DNA from: Gamarada debralockiae
Lineage: Eukaryota > Ascomycota > Leotiomycetes > Helotiales > Hyphodiscaceae
NCBI GenBank assembly: GCA_002803225.1
Contig: NXFV01000480.1
Location: forward strand, 1-50,404
Reading direction: 5' to 3'
DNA length: 50,404 bases
Shown in pieces: positions 10,029-22,407 of the stretch. Positions within the stretch are counted from its first letter, which is position 1, and each line of letters opens with the position of its first letter. Made by a program: the position numbers and the translations under genes. The notes under the pieces are model-generated. The model had not been told where the DNA came from and searched no databases. It was given only the letters and a program-made list of their open reading frames with translations.

Positions 10029-12417
10029 ATGGCACCCTTAAGACTTACGATCGAGAAAGGCCAATTCCGCGATTCCCATGGCCGAGAAATCACTCTTCGA
10101 GGAATCAATGTAGCCGGAGATGCGAAATATCCCAGCCATCCAGATCAACCTTCCCATGTGCCAGACGACTTCTTTGACGGAGACAATGTTAATTTCCACT
10201 CTCGCCCCTTTTCGCACGAAGATGCACATATCCACTTTTCCCGACTGAGGCGATGGGGGTACAATACGATCAGATATGTGTTTACATGGGAGGCTATCGA
10301 GTCAGCCGGACCCGGGATATACGATGAAGAATGGATTCAACACACAATTGGGATACTGAGATTGGCAAAAGGTTACGGGTTCTATGTTTTCATGGATCCC
10401 CACCAGGATGTCGTAAGTGCTTTCTCTGATAAAGCGATGTACACGTTCTGACATATACTTCTCAGTGGTCTAGATTCTCAGGAGGATCTGGAGCACCAAT
10501 GTGGACTGTCTATGCTTGTGGCCTCAACCCCCAAAGCTTCGCGGCCACGGAAGCCGCTCTTGTGCACAACACATATCCCAAGCCAGAAAACTTCCCTAAG
10601 ATGATTTGGTCAACAAATTACACCCGCCTGGCGTGCCAAGTGCTCTTTACCTTCTTCTTCGCCGGACGAGACTTCGCACCTAAGTGCATTATCGATGGTA
10701 AGAACATACAAGATTTTCTGCAGGGACATTTTGTTGACGCAGTGGCCCATCTGGCCAAGCGGATACACGAAGCTGGTGACCTCGAGGACGAAGTTGTGAT
10801 AGGATGGGAAAGCATGAATGAGCCCAATCGTGGCTTGATTGGCTGGCCAGACATATCTTCGTTTCCCAGTGAACAGAAGCTGCACAAGGGCACATCTCCG
10901 ACAGCATGGCAGGCTATATTGACTGGGTCTGGAAGGGCATGCGAAATCGATACCTGGGACTTCGGGGGAATGGGGCCGTATAAATCCGGTCGAGCCCTCG
11001 TAGATCCTCAAGGAGAGATGGCTTGGCTTCCAGGAGATTACGATGAATCACGATATGGGTACAAACGAGACCCGGGATGGAAACTTGGTGAATGTATCTG
11101 GGCCCAGCATGGCGTTTGGGATCCTAACACCGATACAATCTTGATCAAGGATTATTTCAAGAAGAACCCACGGACTGGCGAAGTGATCGACTACGAGCAA
11201 TTTACGAACACCTATTTCATGGACCATTATCGGAAGTACAGAGACGCAATCAGAGCTATTCACAAGAACTCTATTTTGTTCTGCCAACCGCCAGTCCTGG
11301 AGATTCCCCCGTCTATCAAAGGCACCGAGGATGATGATCCTAAGATGGTTTATGCGCCTCATTACTATGATGGTGTAACTCTTATGACCAAGAAGTGGAA
11401 TCGATACTGGAACGTTGACGTTTTTGGATTGTTGAGAGGGCGATATATGAGCCCAGCGTTCGCTGTCAAAATTGGGGAGTCCGCCATCCGAAATTGCTTC
11501 CGAGACCAGTTATCCGCTATCAGAAAAGAGGGGCAAGACTACATGGGCAATCATCCTTGTGTCTTGACGGAATTTGGTATTCCATATGATATGGATGACA
11601 AGTACGCGTATAAGACTGGCGATTATTCGAGTCAATCTGGAGCTATGGATGCAAATCACTTTGCTGTTGAAGCGAGTTCAATGGCTGGATACACTTTATG
11701 GGTCTATATGACAGAGGTAAGATGAGTTCTACTTTGATATATAGTCAAGCTCACATTTTATAGAACAAACATCACTTAGGCGACCAATGGAACGGGGAGG
11801 ACTTGTCCATATTCTCCCTGGACGATCGACCTTTGCCCCTCTCACCAATACCGCCAACACCGGCCAACGGCTCGACAACAACTCTCGACCAAAAAGTGGG
11901 ACCTAGCACGAAGGAGAACACGGATGAATCTACTGTCAACCCAGGAAATTTGAAAGCTAGCTTAAAAACACCTTCAATCTCATCCAAGCTTACAGATGCG
12001 CCTCCGGAGTTGACCAATGCCCCCGGTTTCCGAGCCGCTGAGGCCTATGTACGACCGTCCCCTATCGCAACTCTCGGAAAGATCCATAGCTACGGATTTG
12101 ACCTCCGTAGTTGCGTCTTCAATCTACGGCTTCGCGCCCACAAAGCGGGATCTGAGGATGCACACACGGAGATCTTTCTCCCAGAATTCCATTTCCCTAA
12201 AGATAAGTGCGAGATTGAAGTTAGCTCTGGCAAGTGGACCATTAGCACCGACGACGTGGATGGTGGAATGATCCAAAGGTTGAGATGGTGGCACGTGGAG
12301 GGTGACCACACACTGAAAGTTACAGGTGTGCAGAGGCGGCAAATTATGGCATTGGGTAAGGAGGAAGAAGAAGGCTACTTTGACCAGTGCCAGCAAAGCA
12401 AGTGTAGTGTAATGTAA
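10029..12417 (+). CDS. GH5 beta-glucosidase of the glucosylceramidase/sterylglucosidase type
   Basis: Exons 10029-10412, 10466-11716 and 11764-12417 encode 762 residues. The N-terminus (LRGINVAGDAKYP, then GYNTIRYVFTWEAIE and MDPHQDVWSRFSGG) is the hallmark of fungal endoglycoceramidase-related GH5 proteins (subfamily 12). These cleave glucose from glucosylceramide or ergosteryl-glucoside inside the cell. The acid/base Glu sits in WESMNEPN (about residue 247) and the nucleophile in LTEFGIPYD (about 497). A beta-sandwich-like C-terminal domain follows. There is no signal peptide, in line with intracellular family members. The last residues are CQQSKCSVM, a CaaX-like end (see findings). The start at 10029 is chosen because family members begin MAPLRL; an in-frame ATG at 9927 is the alternative. 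Which glycolipid is the substrate cannot be decided from sequence. Confidence 0.9.
10413..10465 (+). other. GH5 gene intron 1
   Basis: 53 nt, GTAAGT to CTCAG, phase 0. Joins DPHQDV to WSRFSGG, a conserved block of the family. Confidence 0.9.
11717..11763 (+). other. GH5 gene intron 2
   Basis: 47 nt, GTAAGA to TATAG, phase 0. Joins YMTE to NKHHLGDQWNGEDLSI. Confidence 0.9.
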
Positions 12418-13256
12418 GGTATGGCTGGCCTCGGGATTCGGCTTACGATACACGATTTGCATTCAGTTTGGCGTAAAGGGCATTTGGGTTTCAGGATTGA
12501 CAGCTTGGTCGAGATTGTGCATAAGGGGACGGGATCAATGAGACTATTGTTCAAGTTTAGGGGTTGCTGGGTGTACGAATGCTTCCTCCCTTATGAATCA
12601 TTCTAAATCGGACATCCTGACTTTAGCTATATTTAATGAACAATTCCCCCCAGCTATTCTGAATGGATGATCAGATATGAGACCCGGTAGAACGTCCATG
12701 GACAAAAGCGTAGCTATTCTAGACAAGCAATCAACGCCGTCCCTTTCACCCTCTATGAGACCAGCTAAAACTGTCTTAATATATGCACGAGTGAGATTAC
12801 TAACTGTGGAAACCATTATTTCAGAAAATAGTCATTCAAGAATAAGCATGCATGCAGCTTTCATCTGATTGGTCCTGCTGCCTGACGGTTTACAAGGCTT
12901 AGCCTTGTTTCGCAAAGCGGCGAGTCTTTCAGCCTTGAACTCCCACAGATCGTCCAAGGTACCAGGACCAACCGAAGCTCAACACCACGAAGCTCTCTGG
13001 ATTCACCAGAACTTCCCGAAATCTGCTGAGACTTTTTACTCCTCTTTACCTATCTCCGAAATTTACCACGGATGGTTTCAATGAATGCATTTGCTCTCAC
13101 GATCTGTGCACTTTCTTTGAACACTTTAAATTCGCGCATATGACGGGAGAGCAGGGCCACAAAATCTGATGACTCCTTCCTCAACCTTTAAGATCGATAA
13201 CATTTCTTACGAGAATATTGCCATATACACGACCTATTGCAGCCCAAGAACTCGCC
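12418..13256. other. Intergenic: GH5 3' flank and MSN5 upstream region
   Basis: No gene recognised. Pyrimidine-rich stretches near 13100-13200 fit the MSN5 leader. An in-frame non-ATG extension upstream of 13257 was not used. Confidence 0.5.
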
Positions 13257-16200
13257 ATGAATGGCTCTACCAACGGCCACAGCACGGCTGTGGAGGCAGC
13301 TCCGGCGACACATCTGAATGGCGGTAATACGACCTTACTTCCCCGAATACATGAAGCTCTCGAGCTCGTCCACAGCCCATACTCCTCAAACGAATCCCGT
13401 CAGCAAGCTTCCATTTTCTTGGAAGAGATCAAAGCCAACGACGAAGCTCCTTATCATGGCTTCACTCTTGCCTCCGACAAAACTCAGCAGCCGGTTGTCC
13501 GCCACTACGCCCTCTCCCTCCTCGAGCATGCGATAAGACATAAATGGGCAGAATACTCGCAGGAACAAGCAACAGCTCTGCGGGAATGGGTTCTGCAGCT
13601 CTCTCAGAGTGTTGCGCCGGAGGATCCGCTGTACCTGCGAAACAAGACGGCACAATTGTGGGTGGAGATTGCAAAGCGCAGTTGGGGTGCTGAATGGCTT
13701 GATATGGACGAGCTTTTGGTGCGGCTATGGGAGCTTCCTGGATCCGTGGTTCATAAGGAGTTTGTACTATTCGTCCTCGAAACGCTGTCCGATGAGGTTT
13801 TCAATGGGGAAGATACAGTGGCTGCTCTGCGTGAAGGGGCGCTAAGCAAGTCCTGTGTCGAGATCTTCACACCTGCGATCATACTTGCCGAAGCGTTTCC
13901 AAATCGGCAGGTTGGAACTGCTGTCAGATACGGAGAAGAAGGATGGCTGGTCAGAATAGGCGAGCTGTTGAGCCAGTGCCTGGATACGGATGCCTTCCAG
14001 GATAAACAGTACCAAATCTGTGCTGTGAAAACTCTGGCGGTCTACAAGTCGGTTATGCCATGGGCAATACCGCGCGCAATTGCGAGTGCTTCATGCGTCC
14101 AGCACATGTGCACAAGTCTCGCTGCGTCTAGCGTTGCTGTACAACTGGTAAGCTCCTACTGGAGTCCCTCGTGACAAGAACGCGTCTTGCTAACGATCAC
14201 AGGCTTCTGTCGAAGCGCTTCACGCGTTATATTGCCGGTTGCATTTCTCGGATGAAGAGTTCCTATCCCTCGTCTGCCCTATGTACACACGCCAAATGGT
14301 CGATCTGCTTCGAAAGCTATTCGAATGGTCCATTGTTGACCCTCACGATATCGACGACGAGAAATACCTATTTGCAAAGAAGTTTTCTGAGGTTTGAAGT
14401 CCCATCCATGATTGTTACATCGTATGCTAACCCTGTTTAGATGATATCAAACCTTGGAAGCTTCATAGAGCAAAAGATCTCGGCCATACCCGAAGACTGC
14501 GATCTACCCAACCTACTGAATCTTTTCCTTGCTATAGCTCAGAGCCAAAGTTTTGTCATCTCGATACCCGTACTCGTTACATGGACACGATTGCTACGTT
14601 CTGAAACCATTAGTGGCTCTCCCACCATTAATCCCCTAATTGCCCCTCTACTCGAATTATGCAGCTCAAGACTCATACGCTACGAGAACATGCCTGAAGA
14701 CTCCGACGATCCTTCCCTAATCTTCCTTCTTGAGGACATAGACACTGTACCAGAACGTCATGCATTCCTTGGAAATTATCGACGGTACTCAGTACAGATT
14801 ATCGAGCTTATAGTCCGACAAAAGCAGTCGGAAGCCATCTACCATCTAATGAGCCAAGTCGATCAATCAATGCGACACTTATATGATGGCCAACCTCCTT
14901 TTGCTATTGCAACATACACGAAGAGCTCGTTGCCAGTTCTGCGAGTGGACGCCCATTTCACAGTTGTCGAGGCATCATTGAAAGGGTATATGAAATGGCG
15001 AGCAGCTCATGGCTCAAAGCCGCAGCAGGATGAGCAGGAGCGCACAGCTATGGAAAACAACCTGGAGGTGTGGTGCGAACGGTTACTGGAAATGAATTTC
15101 GAGGACCCAATAATTCGAAAGAGAATTCTCCAACTGGCTGTTGCATTCTCAACAACTGCACTGGACAAGAAGGTTGGATTTATGTTGAAGGTTCTTGAGC
15201 ATATTCTCATGACTCGGCCTGTCGAGCAGCCAGATCATTCTGCATATTCAGATGCCGTAAAAGAGCTCCAAGCTGATGGCATGTATGAATTGCAACGGCT
15301 GGCAACTAAGATGCCAGACCAGCTTTTGGACGTGTACGACCAGCTGGAAACGAAAGTCAACGAGATCATCTCATCTGGGACACTCGATTCGAAACGACAA
15401 ACATCATACCAAACCTTCCTCTTTACAATCATCCATCGGGCCACGAAGATCGATGACGATGCCCGATTGCAAAAGCTCCATGCATTTATAAACCCCGTCC
15501 AACATCTCTGGCAAAATCAAGAAATGAACCAAGCGATTGCATCTTTCAGTGGATTCACAGAACTTCTGGGACTGAGCAGAGTTATTGACTATCTTGTCTC
15601 TCGGCGTGTGCATGAGATACAGGAATGGGGGTTGTTCCAGCTCGATGCAGAGGGCCAGTCGATTCAGAAGGAGCTGGATGAGCGAGTAAAGGCTCTTCCT
15701 CTACGAACTACGAAATCTTTCTTAGGTTGTTCGACAGAGAAGATCGAGAAGGATAGTCCGGCATACAAAGTCTCGTGCCTGTTATGGCGGGAAGCTCTGC
15801 CGGTCATCCTTCCAGATCTACTGAAGTTCCTCAGCCATGCTCATGCATTCCACAATCCTGCCAATTGGACTGGTCTTCCCCCGGAAATGCGAACCACAGT
15901 CAGCCGCATCCTGACAGATCGTTTCTGGCAAGCTGGTATATCCGAAGGCAGCAAAGATGATTTCTATGCTCGTGTTAGTGGCACAAAATCTACTATGGAG
16001 GGATTTGCATCTTCCATCCGTGGCTCTGTCCGTACTGTTCGTGAAGCGTGCTATTCCATTCTCTGGTGTATGAGCCATTTGGATGTGGACTTTTACGGCT
16101 TCAACGAGCTTCCTGGACCACTTGCACATGCACTATTTGCAGATGCTCATTGCCTATCCTCACATCAACTCATTGCTCTTCTCAACGTTGTCCGGCTGAT

Positions 16201-17173
16201 GGTGGATGACTGCCCAGTTGAACTTCGGGATCATTTTGTTCCTCCAATCTTAGCAACTTGCTTTGCACAAATGGACGCGAAATGTAGCTCGGAATGGGAG
16301 AAACTTGCCCATAAGCAGGTTGCACCAACAGAGGGTGACAACTTGACAGAAGAGATGAAGGATGAGAGTATTTTGCGGCAATTAACTCATACTGCGGTCA
16401 TGATGATTGGGGGCTTTCTTGACCCAGCTCGACCCAGTGAGTATAACCGTCATTCTCAGATTCGAAATAAAAGCTAACCTATTGTAGATCCTGGCTCTAC
16501 CACAGCGAAAGAAGCATCGACCTATGTTCCTGGCAATAACCCCTCGGCAGCCTATCCTACGATGCGCAAATTCTGTCTCACATCCTCCACAATTCTCGAA
16601 CCACTTCTCCTATTCCTCACCCACGCAATCCGAATGCGCGATAGTCGATGCTGCGGCATAGTCCTCCGGATATTCCGCTCCATCATCCCAGATTTCGCCG
16701 CCTCGCAGCAAGACTCACCATTCTCGTCCTCAATCCGCGAATTCATCAGCACAGATGTCCTGAAAGCTTGTATCTCCTCCCTGCACGAACCCTACTTTGT
16801 CGAACTCCAAAAAGACCTCGCTCAACTCATCGCTTCGATCCTCATCTACTACTCCCCTGCCACTGAAACCCCACGTCAGATCTTGCTGAGCCTCCCAGGG
16901 ATCCAGCAGAGATCGGTAGACAAGTGCATCGATTACATTATGCGACAGGGTATGCAGCAACGGCAACAAAGAGCACTGGTTCTTGATCTGCTCCGGGATT
17001 TGAAGGGAGTAAGTATTAGCGAGCAAGGCCGTATCACGAAGTCGGCCTCGACAGTGAGAAAGGAGCGTAGTAAGATGCAGCAGGAGTTCATGAAGGAGCA
17101 GCCGCGTGCTCCGGATAATAGAAAACCGAGCCCCAGTCTGGAGGGCGTGGCTGGGATGTTCGACGAGCACTAG
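13257..17173 (+). CDS. MSN5: Karyopherin Msn5 / exportin-5
   Basis: Four exons (13257-14147, 14203-14391, 14441-16436, 16488-17173) encode 1253 residues, near the 1224 of yeast Msn5. It is a Ran-GTP-dependent importin-beta-family receptor at nuclear pores that exports phosphoproteins and, in relatives, tRNA or pre-miRNA. After a short disordered N-terminus comes an importin-beta-like HEAT region (SRQQASIFLEEIKAND, then VRHYALSLLEHAIRHKW). The block RNKTAQLWVEIAKRSWGAEW is characteristic of the Msn5/XPO5 branch. HEAT repeats run to a basic C-terminal tail. The start at 13257 is the first ATG in frame. Every junction keeps phase and family continuity (VAVQL/ASVEALH; KKFSE/MISNLG; LDPARP/NPGSTT). 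Confidence 0.92.
14148..14202 (+). other. MSN5 intron 1
   Basis: 55 nt, GTAAGC to CACAG with a GCTAAC branch site, phase 0. Confidence 0.9.
14392..14440 (+). other. MSN5 intron 2
   Basis: 49 nt, GTTTGA to TTTAG with a GCTAAC branch site, phase 0. The donor is non-canonical beyond GT. Confidence 0.8.
16437..16487 (+). other. MSN5 intron 3
   Basis: 51 nt, GTGAGT to TGTAG with a GCTAAC branch site, phase 1. Confidence 0.88.
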
Positions 17174-19079
17174 GCCGAGTTCTTTGGGATGGGATGGAGC
17201 TTGGCGGCCGATATGTGTGTAAATCTGAAATTTTGCGTGCACGTACTTGAGCATTTGGTCAGCAACAGGGATGGGCAAAAGCGATTACGTTTCACGGTGC
17301 AGATGGAGTCTGCCACTGTCACATATATTCTCCGATGCTTCATCCAAACCTCAAACCTCAAACCTCAGAATGGGATTTCGTGATGGCTTAGATCTCTCAA
17401 TCTTTGGAAGAAACGTGGTAGCGAGAAACAGCATGTTAAGACGAGGAGTTGCGATCTCACCCTCCTGTGTTCCGTCTCGAGGGATCGAGAATGGAACCCT
17501 TGATGGGAAGATTTGTGATGGACTGGGTTTCTTTTACTTTTTATGGTGATGCAGATGGCGCGAGGATGACAGCGCTTGAGCTCCTCTACTGTATCCTCTG
17601 CATGTACTTGTACTTAAATTTCGGTTTCTAAAAACCGGCATGAACGGCTTTTGCAAATACAGAGTTTTGGGCAATGAGGGATGAACTGATCTGCACTGGT
17701 TTCAGAAATCCCGACGAAAGGACCCCCATGAATCATGTTAAATGCGCACGTTAGCTGGGAAGATGTGAAGATAACTTCATCAGCCCTAGCCTATCAACAC
17801 CGTTTGTTTCTTTTTCCGGCTCCCGCGGTAGAGTGCGTAGACTTAACTTTAAAGTCATCAACGGGGCCGTTGATAACATGCCTAAATGCCCCCCAAAAAT
17901 ACCACTATTCAACGCAAGTTTGCCTGCTTCTACGTAAACGGAGCTAATTACAAAGCCATCATTGCCGGACCAAAAATTACGGCATGGATACCAAACACTA
18001 CCGCAGCCCGTACCTGATCATCACCCAATCCGGCTGGACTGCGGGGTCGATCGATAGTCCCTCTCAACCTCACCTCCCATCTGCACACATCCATTATTTT
18101 CACACTTGCGCCTCCTCCCACTTCCCAATCACCACTATTATTTGAAGCCCATTATTTTCTTTCGCGCCCTAGCACTGCATCTGCAGATAGCGATGCCTGC
18201 AGCAGCATTGTACATGGCAAGGCGAGGGATCACACGTATAACCGATTACTACCTGCCGCGCACTGACCCGATAACAAATTGCTGGGATTCCCCCCGGACT
18301 TGTGCCTTGCACGCGTGGCCCCCTGTACTTTCTCCACCTCGAAACAACAATCTGGCACAATCCGTGTCTTCTTGTTTCCCTTCGTCAAACCTTGGCACTA
18401 TTGATGCGACGGCCACTAGCCCGCATCCATCTAGGAGGCTACCCGCACAACCAAAAGAAACGGCCAGACATTTCCAATTGAGCGACGAGCCTGGGAGTTG
18501 GCTGCCAGACCAGGGAAGGAGGCAGATCGTCTAGGAAGACCCCCCGAAACGCAGAGGGAGGGATCAGGAAGGCAATTGTTCAACGATCGCCAATCGAAAC
18601 GTGGTACGAGCTCTCCCCAGAGATTTAAGATTCCTTTCGTCTCAACACCAGTTTTCTACCAGTTCGTGCGATAACAGTCCGAACAAACTCCTCTTCTCAC
18701 GCGAATTGTTTCTCAAACAAACCTCCGAGGGGGCCATACCTGCGGTGCAGATTCTGTTTACTCATTCCTCGTTGACCAATCTGAGGACGGACAACCATTG
18801 CATCACAAAATCTAGAGCGCTGTCACCACCTGCCAGAGTTTCACATCTTTCTTTTGCAACGTGCACAGCCCGACTGTCAACCAAAACCCTCGGCCTCTTA
18901 GCGCCCAAATTCTTTCGATAATATATACAGTAGCCTGGCTACTTGTGCTTAATCCTTTGGTGAACAATTGGATTGGAGTCTTTGATCGAAGGTACGGAAA
19001 CGGCTCTATACCGGTACGGTTCTGGTTGTTGCAGATCTCAAGCGCTGGCCTATAGCACGGCATTGATACATATGTCAAG
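17174..19079. promoter_or_regulatory. 1.9-kb gap: MSN5 3' flank and long leader/promoter of the Zn2Cys6 regulator
   Basis: No conserved protein was recognised. An ATG at 18193 opens a 113-residue frame to 18534 with no domain character; it may be an upstream ORF in a long leader. Pyrimidine-rich runs at about 18060-18170 and 18610-18720 resemble fungal promoter or transcript-start regions. The gap is long for this gene-dense window. Confidence 0.45.
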
Positions 19080-21200
19080 ATGGTTTACTGCGGGAAGCCC
19101 TCTCGAGGCTGCCAGATGTGCAGGACGAGAAGGATTAAGGTTAGCGGCTCATGCTTCACTTGTTTCTTTTCCCTCTATACATACGCCTGGCTAACTGCTG
19201 CCACTCTGATAGTGCGATGAGACAAAGCCTACCTGCAACCAATGCCAAAAATCAAGACGTCAATGTCCCGGATACAGAGATGATTTCGACCTCGTCTTCC
19301 GCAATGAGACTCAAGCAACGGAGCGGAGGGCACGCAAGGCGATTGGCCATGGAAAGAAAATGAGCACAGCTATGTTCCAGAAGGGGCAAATCACCTTCTC
19401 AAGTACACCACAAGAGGGTATGAATGCCAGTGGGGAAGACTCTCTGATATCGCCATCAGACTCGAATTCCTCGCTGGAATTGGTAACAGACACTTTGTCA
19501 GTTCCTATCGAGCAACAAGCATCCTGCTTCTTCTTACACAACTTCGTACTCACCCCGCGGGACCCAACATCCAAAGGATGGTTTGATTTCCTGGTACCTC
19601 TTGTCAAGACCGAAAGCCCAGAGTCGCATTTGAGCGTTGCGTTTTCTGCGGTGGCTTTAGCTTCATTGGCCAATAGACCAAATACCAAAGGCCGAGGACT
19701 GATGCCACGAGCTATCGAGCTATATGCCAAGGCATTGAAGCAGATCAATCTGGCTCTTCAGAACCCGGCTCAGCAAAAGCAGGATTCTACGCTGGCGTCT
19801 ATTTTACTCCTTGGATTCTTCGAAACGGTAACGTCGGAGAGATCTAATGTTATGGCTTGGGGATCGCATATTGATGGCGCAGTGCAGCTTGTCAGGATGA
19901 GAGGGAAGAAACAACTTCGGACGAAAACGGGACATGCTCTTTTTGTGACTGTGAGGGCGCAAATGGTGAGTGAAAGAAGAGAAGTCATTCACGACTCTAC
20001 TAATACTATACTCTAGCTGATCCACTGCATGTCTGCCTCCAAGTCACCATTACTAGGAATTGACTGGTGGGTAATCGAATCCCCAACCGACCGCAGCGTA
20101 TTCATCGTCAAGTTCCACCTCCGCGTAGCAGAGCTGCGCGCCGAAATAAACCACTGCCTAGCATCCTACCCCCGCACTCCCGAATACTTCCAAAAAGTCC
20201 TCGGCCTCATGCGCCGAGCGCAAGGCATGGAGCAAGAGTTTCGTGACTGGATGGACTCCATCCCTGATGCCTGGCAAGTCAAGACCGCTGCATGGGTTGA
20301 CAATGTCCCTGGAGGAGATATCACGAAAGCGGATGTCTGTCCAGGAAAGGTAGACATGTATCAAGATATTTTTATTGCGGCTATGTGGAACCAATCCAGG
20401 ATATCGAGACTGTTTCTCGCGGGCATTATTGTCCGGTGCGCGGCGTGGGTGTGCTCGCCTGTTGATTATAGGACCACACCGGAGTACGCTACTTCCGCGA
20501 GGATAGGAGTGGACATGGTGACCGACATCATCGCCTCGGTGCCCTTCCTTCTGGGCTGGCGTGTTGATCAAGATGGCCAACTGAAAGCGGGAGATCTATC
20601 AGGCTTCACTTCTGGTCAAGACGATATCACGAGTTCGAAAGCTCTAGGAGGGTTCTTCCTCACTTGGCCCCTTTTTTGTGCTGTATGTAGTGATTACACG
20701 ACGGATTCCCAACGTCAGTGGATCAAAGGACGCATGAATCTAATCGGCGACGTAATGGGCATGAACCAAGCCAAAACCATTGGCAGCGTACGTTTCCTTC
20801 CTCTCCTATATCCTCCCTTCGCTCCCTGTCCTTTCCACGAACTAACAAATCACAGTTCCAAATCCGCCTTCCCTCGATGGTCATCCGAAGAGACAACCTG
20901 GGCGCCTCCTACCCTTCTCTCTCCCTCCAACGCATGGCCCAAGCCGCCATGATAGGCGCCCCACAGCCCGCCAAAACACCCCTCTACATCCCTATCACGA
21001 CAGCCGATATGCCCGCTGTGCCAGGAACGACACCGCCGCCTCCAAGCGCAAAGGTCGCATATGCGTTGAATCCGATCCAGCAGCATATAGCGATGCAGAG
21101 GGAGGCGTTTGAGAAAGAGCGGAAGATGCTTTTGAGGAAGGCGAGTAATTTTGGGGGGGAGAGTGCAGAGAGGGTTATTAGTGATTATTTGGCTATTTGA
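19080..21200 (+). CDS. Zn(II)2Cys6 transcription factor with fungal-specific TF domain
   Basis: Exons 19080-19139, 19213-19965, 20017-20787 and 20856-21200 encode 642 residues. The DNA-binding cluster is complete: C11-X2-C14-X6-C21-X6-C28-X2-C31-X6-C38, with basic residues RTRRIK between the second and third cysteines. The first intron falls just before C21, a position often split in this family. An acidic/serine linker follows (SLISPSDSNSSLELV). The rest matches the helical middle-homology region of fungal regulators (HLSVAFSAVALASLANRP; DSTLASILLLGFFETV). The C-terminus has a proline run (TTPPPPSAK) and a charged helix. It should act in the nucleus, binding CGG half-sites. No metabolic cluster lies beside it, so its targets are unknown. 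Confidence 0.9.
19140..19212 (+). other. Zn2Cys6 gene intron 1
   Basis: 73 nt with donor GTTAGC and acceptor GATAG, with GCTAAC upstream. It splits the zinc cluster between RRIK and CDETK, phase 0. Confidence 0.88.
19966..20016 (+). other. Zn2Cys6 gene intron 2
   Basis: 51 nt, GTGAGT to CTCTAG with a CTAAT branch-like site, phase 0. Confidence 0.85.
20788..20855 (+). other. Zn2Cys6 gene intron 3
   Basis: 68 nt, GTACGT to CACAG with an ACTAAC branch site, phase 0. Joins KTIGS to FQIRLPSMVIRRDN. Confidence 0.87.
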
Positions 21201-22407
21201 GTCAGCTGTGTTGTGGGGATTGTGAGGATTGTGGGATAGAAGGGGAGGCAGCATTGGACGCGAGCAGACAACAAGGAGGACATTTTGAATTAAAATTCAT
21301 GTACTATAATCTTGGGATCATTTCGGAGTTGGTTGGGAGATGATGTGGAGTGCAGGTGTTGGTTTAAGGGGACAGGACACGATTCTCCCTTGGGTATATA
21401 CCATCTAATGACAGCTATATTAACGACGACTATGTCATACAATCACACGAGCTTGAAGACCACCAGCGGGTCAAGCTCTAGTGATGCAGCCAAGTGTAGA
21501 TACCATTTTTAGTTTCAGGGATTCAAGTGGCTATTTAGCCGAATTAAGTGAGAAGAGGCTAAAATTCCATTCTCATTTATGCAAAAGATATGTCAGAATG
21601 CTCGCATTTGTGGGTCAACAGTTGAGTTTCACTCAGAACATACAACCTATGAAAGCGCCAGGTTAAATCCGAATCCAAAGATCATTCCACGTCTTGGCAT
21701 TTTGATCTTAAGAGCAGTCGGTTCAACATCCAGGAATTTTTGCTGTCGAGGTCATTCTCGTCGTCCAATTCGCTTTCAAAGGCTCAAAGTCGTTCTGTTC
21801 CGCGAAGGCGACCGAATCGCCGAATTTTTTGAATAGACGAATAGAGGAAATAGAAAGTCTATATTTGCGTTAAAAAGGTGATCCTTGTGCTTGTATAGAG
21901 GAAGGCACACCAAGGATGTTTGATGTTCGCGGAGACTGGCCTTAAAAACACCATTGTGCTAGCGTGAGTTGTCCACGCATTGAGACCACCAGCAAACTGC
22001 CCATCAGTAGGTTTTCATTATATCTTGGAAATCTTGTTTGATTAGTTTTAGAGAGGCTTCACACAGATATATATAAGGTCTTAATTACCACAGAGGTTGC
22101 TATTTATATTTACTTGTAGTCTTTTGCTTGGGGATTGATCCTAAGGTGCTCTATAGCTGAATTTCCGCCCATTTACTTCACATGATTGCCCTCCTGATCG
22201 CCTAGCTAGAATTTAATCAGGGTATCAAGGACAGCAGCGATATCTTCTTCTCCATGCCGACATCAACCTCCCATGTAGCCATCAAGCCAAGTCTCTGTAG
22301 AATGCTCTGTAACCCAAAACTTCGCTCCACAAAGTCTCTGCTCATCGTACTCATATCATTCGCTCAGAAGACATCAAATATCATAAATTATAACCCACTC
22401 AACTCCA
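21201..22407. other. Intergenic, convergent 3' flanks, nothing recognised
   Basis: 1.2 kb between the stops of the Zn2Cys6 gene and RMI1. AT-rich, especially 21400-22250, with no coherent frame. Both flanking genes end here. Confidence 0.5.

Noticed and set aside
17189..17947. Short plus-strand frames after MSN5
   Set aside because: No shared phase, no domain signal, and none connects to neighbours by plausible splicing.
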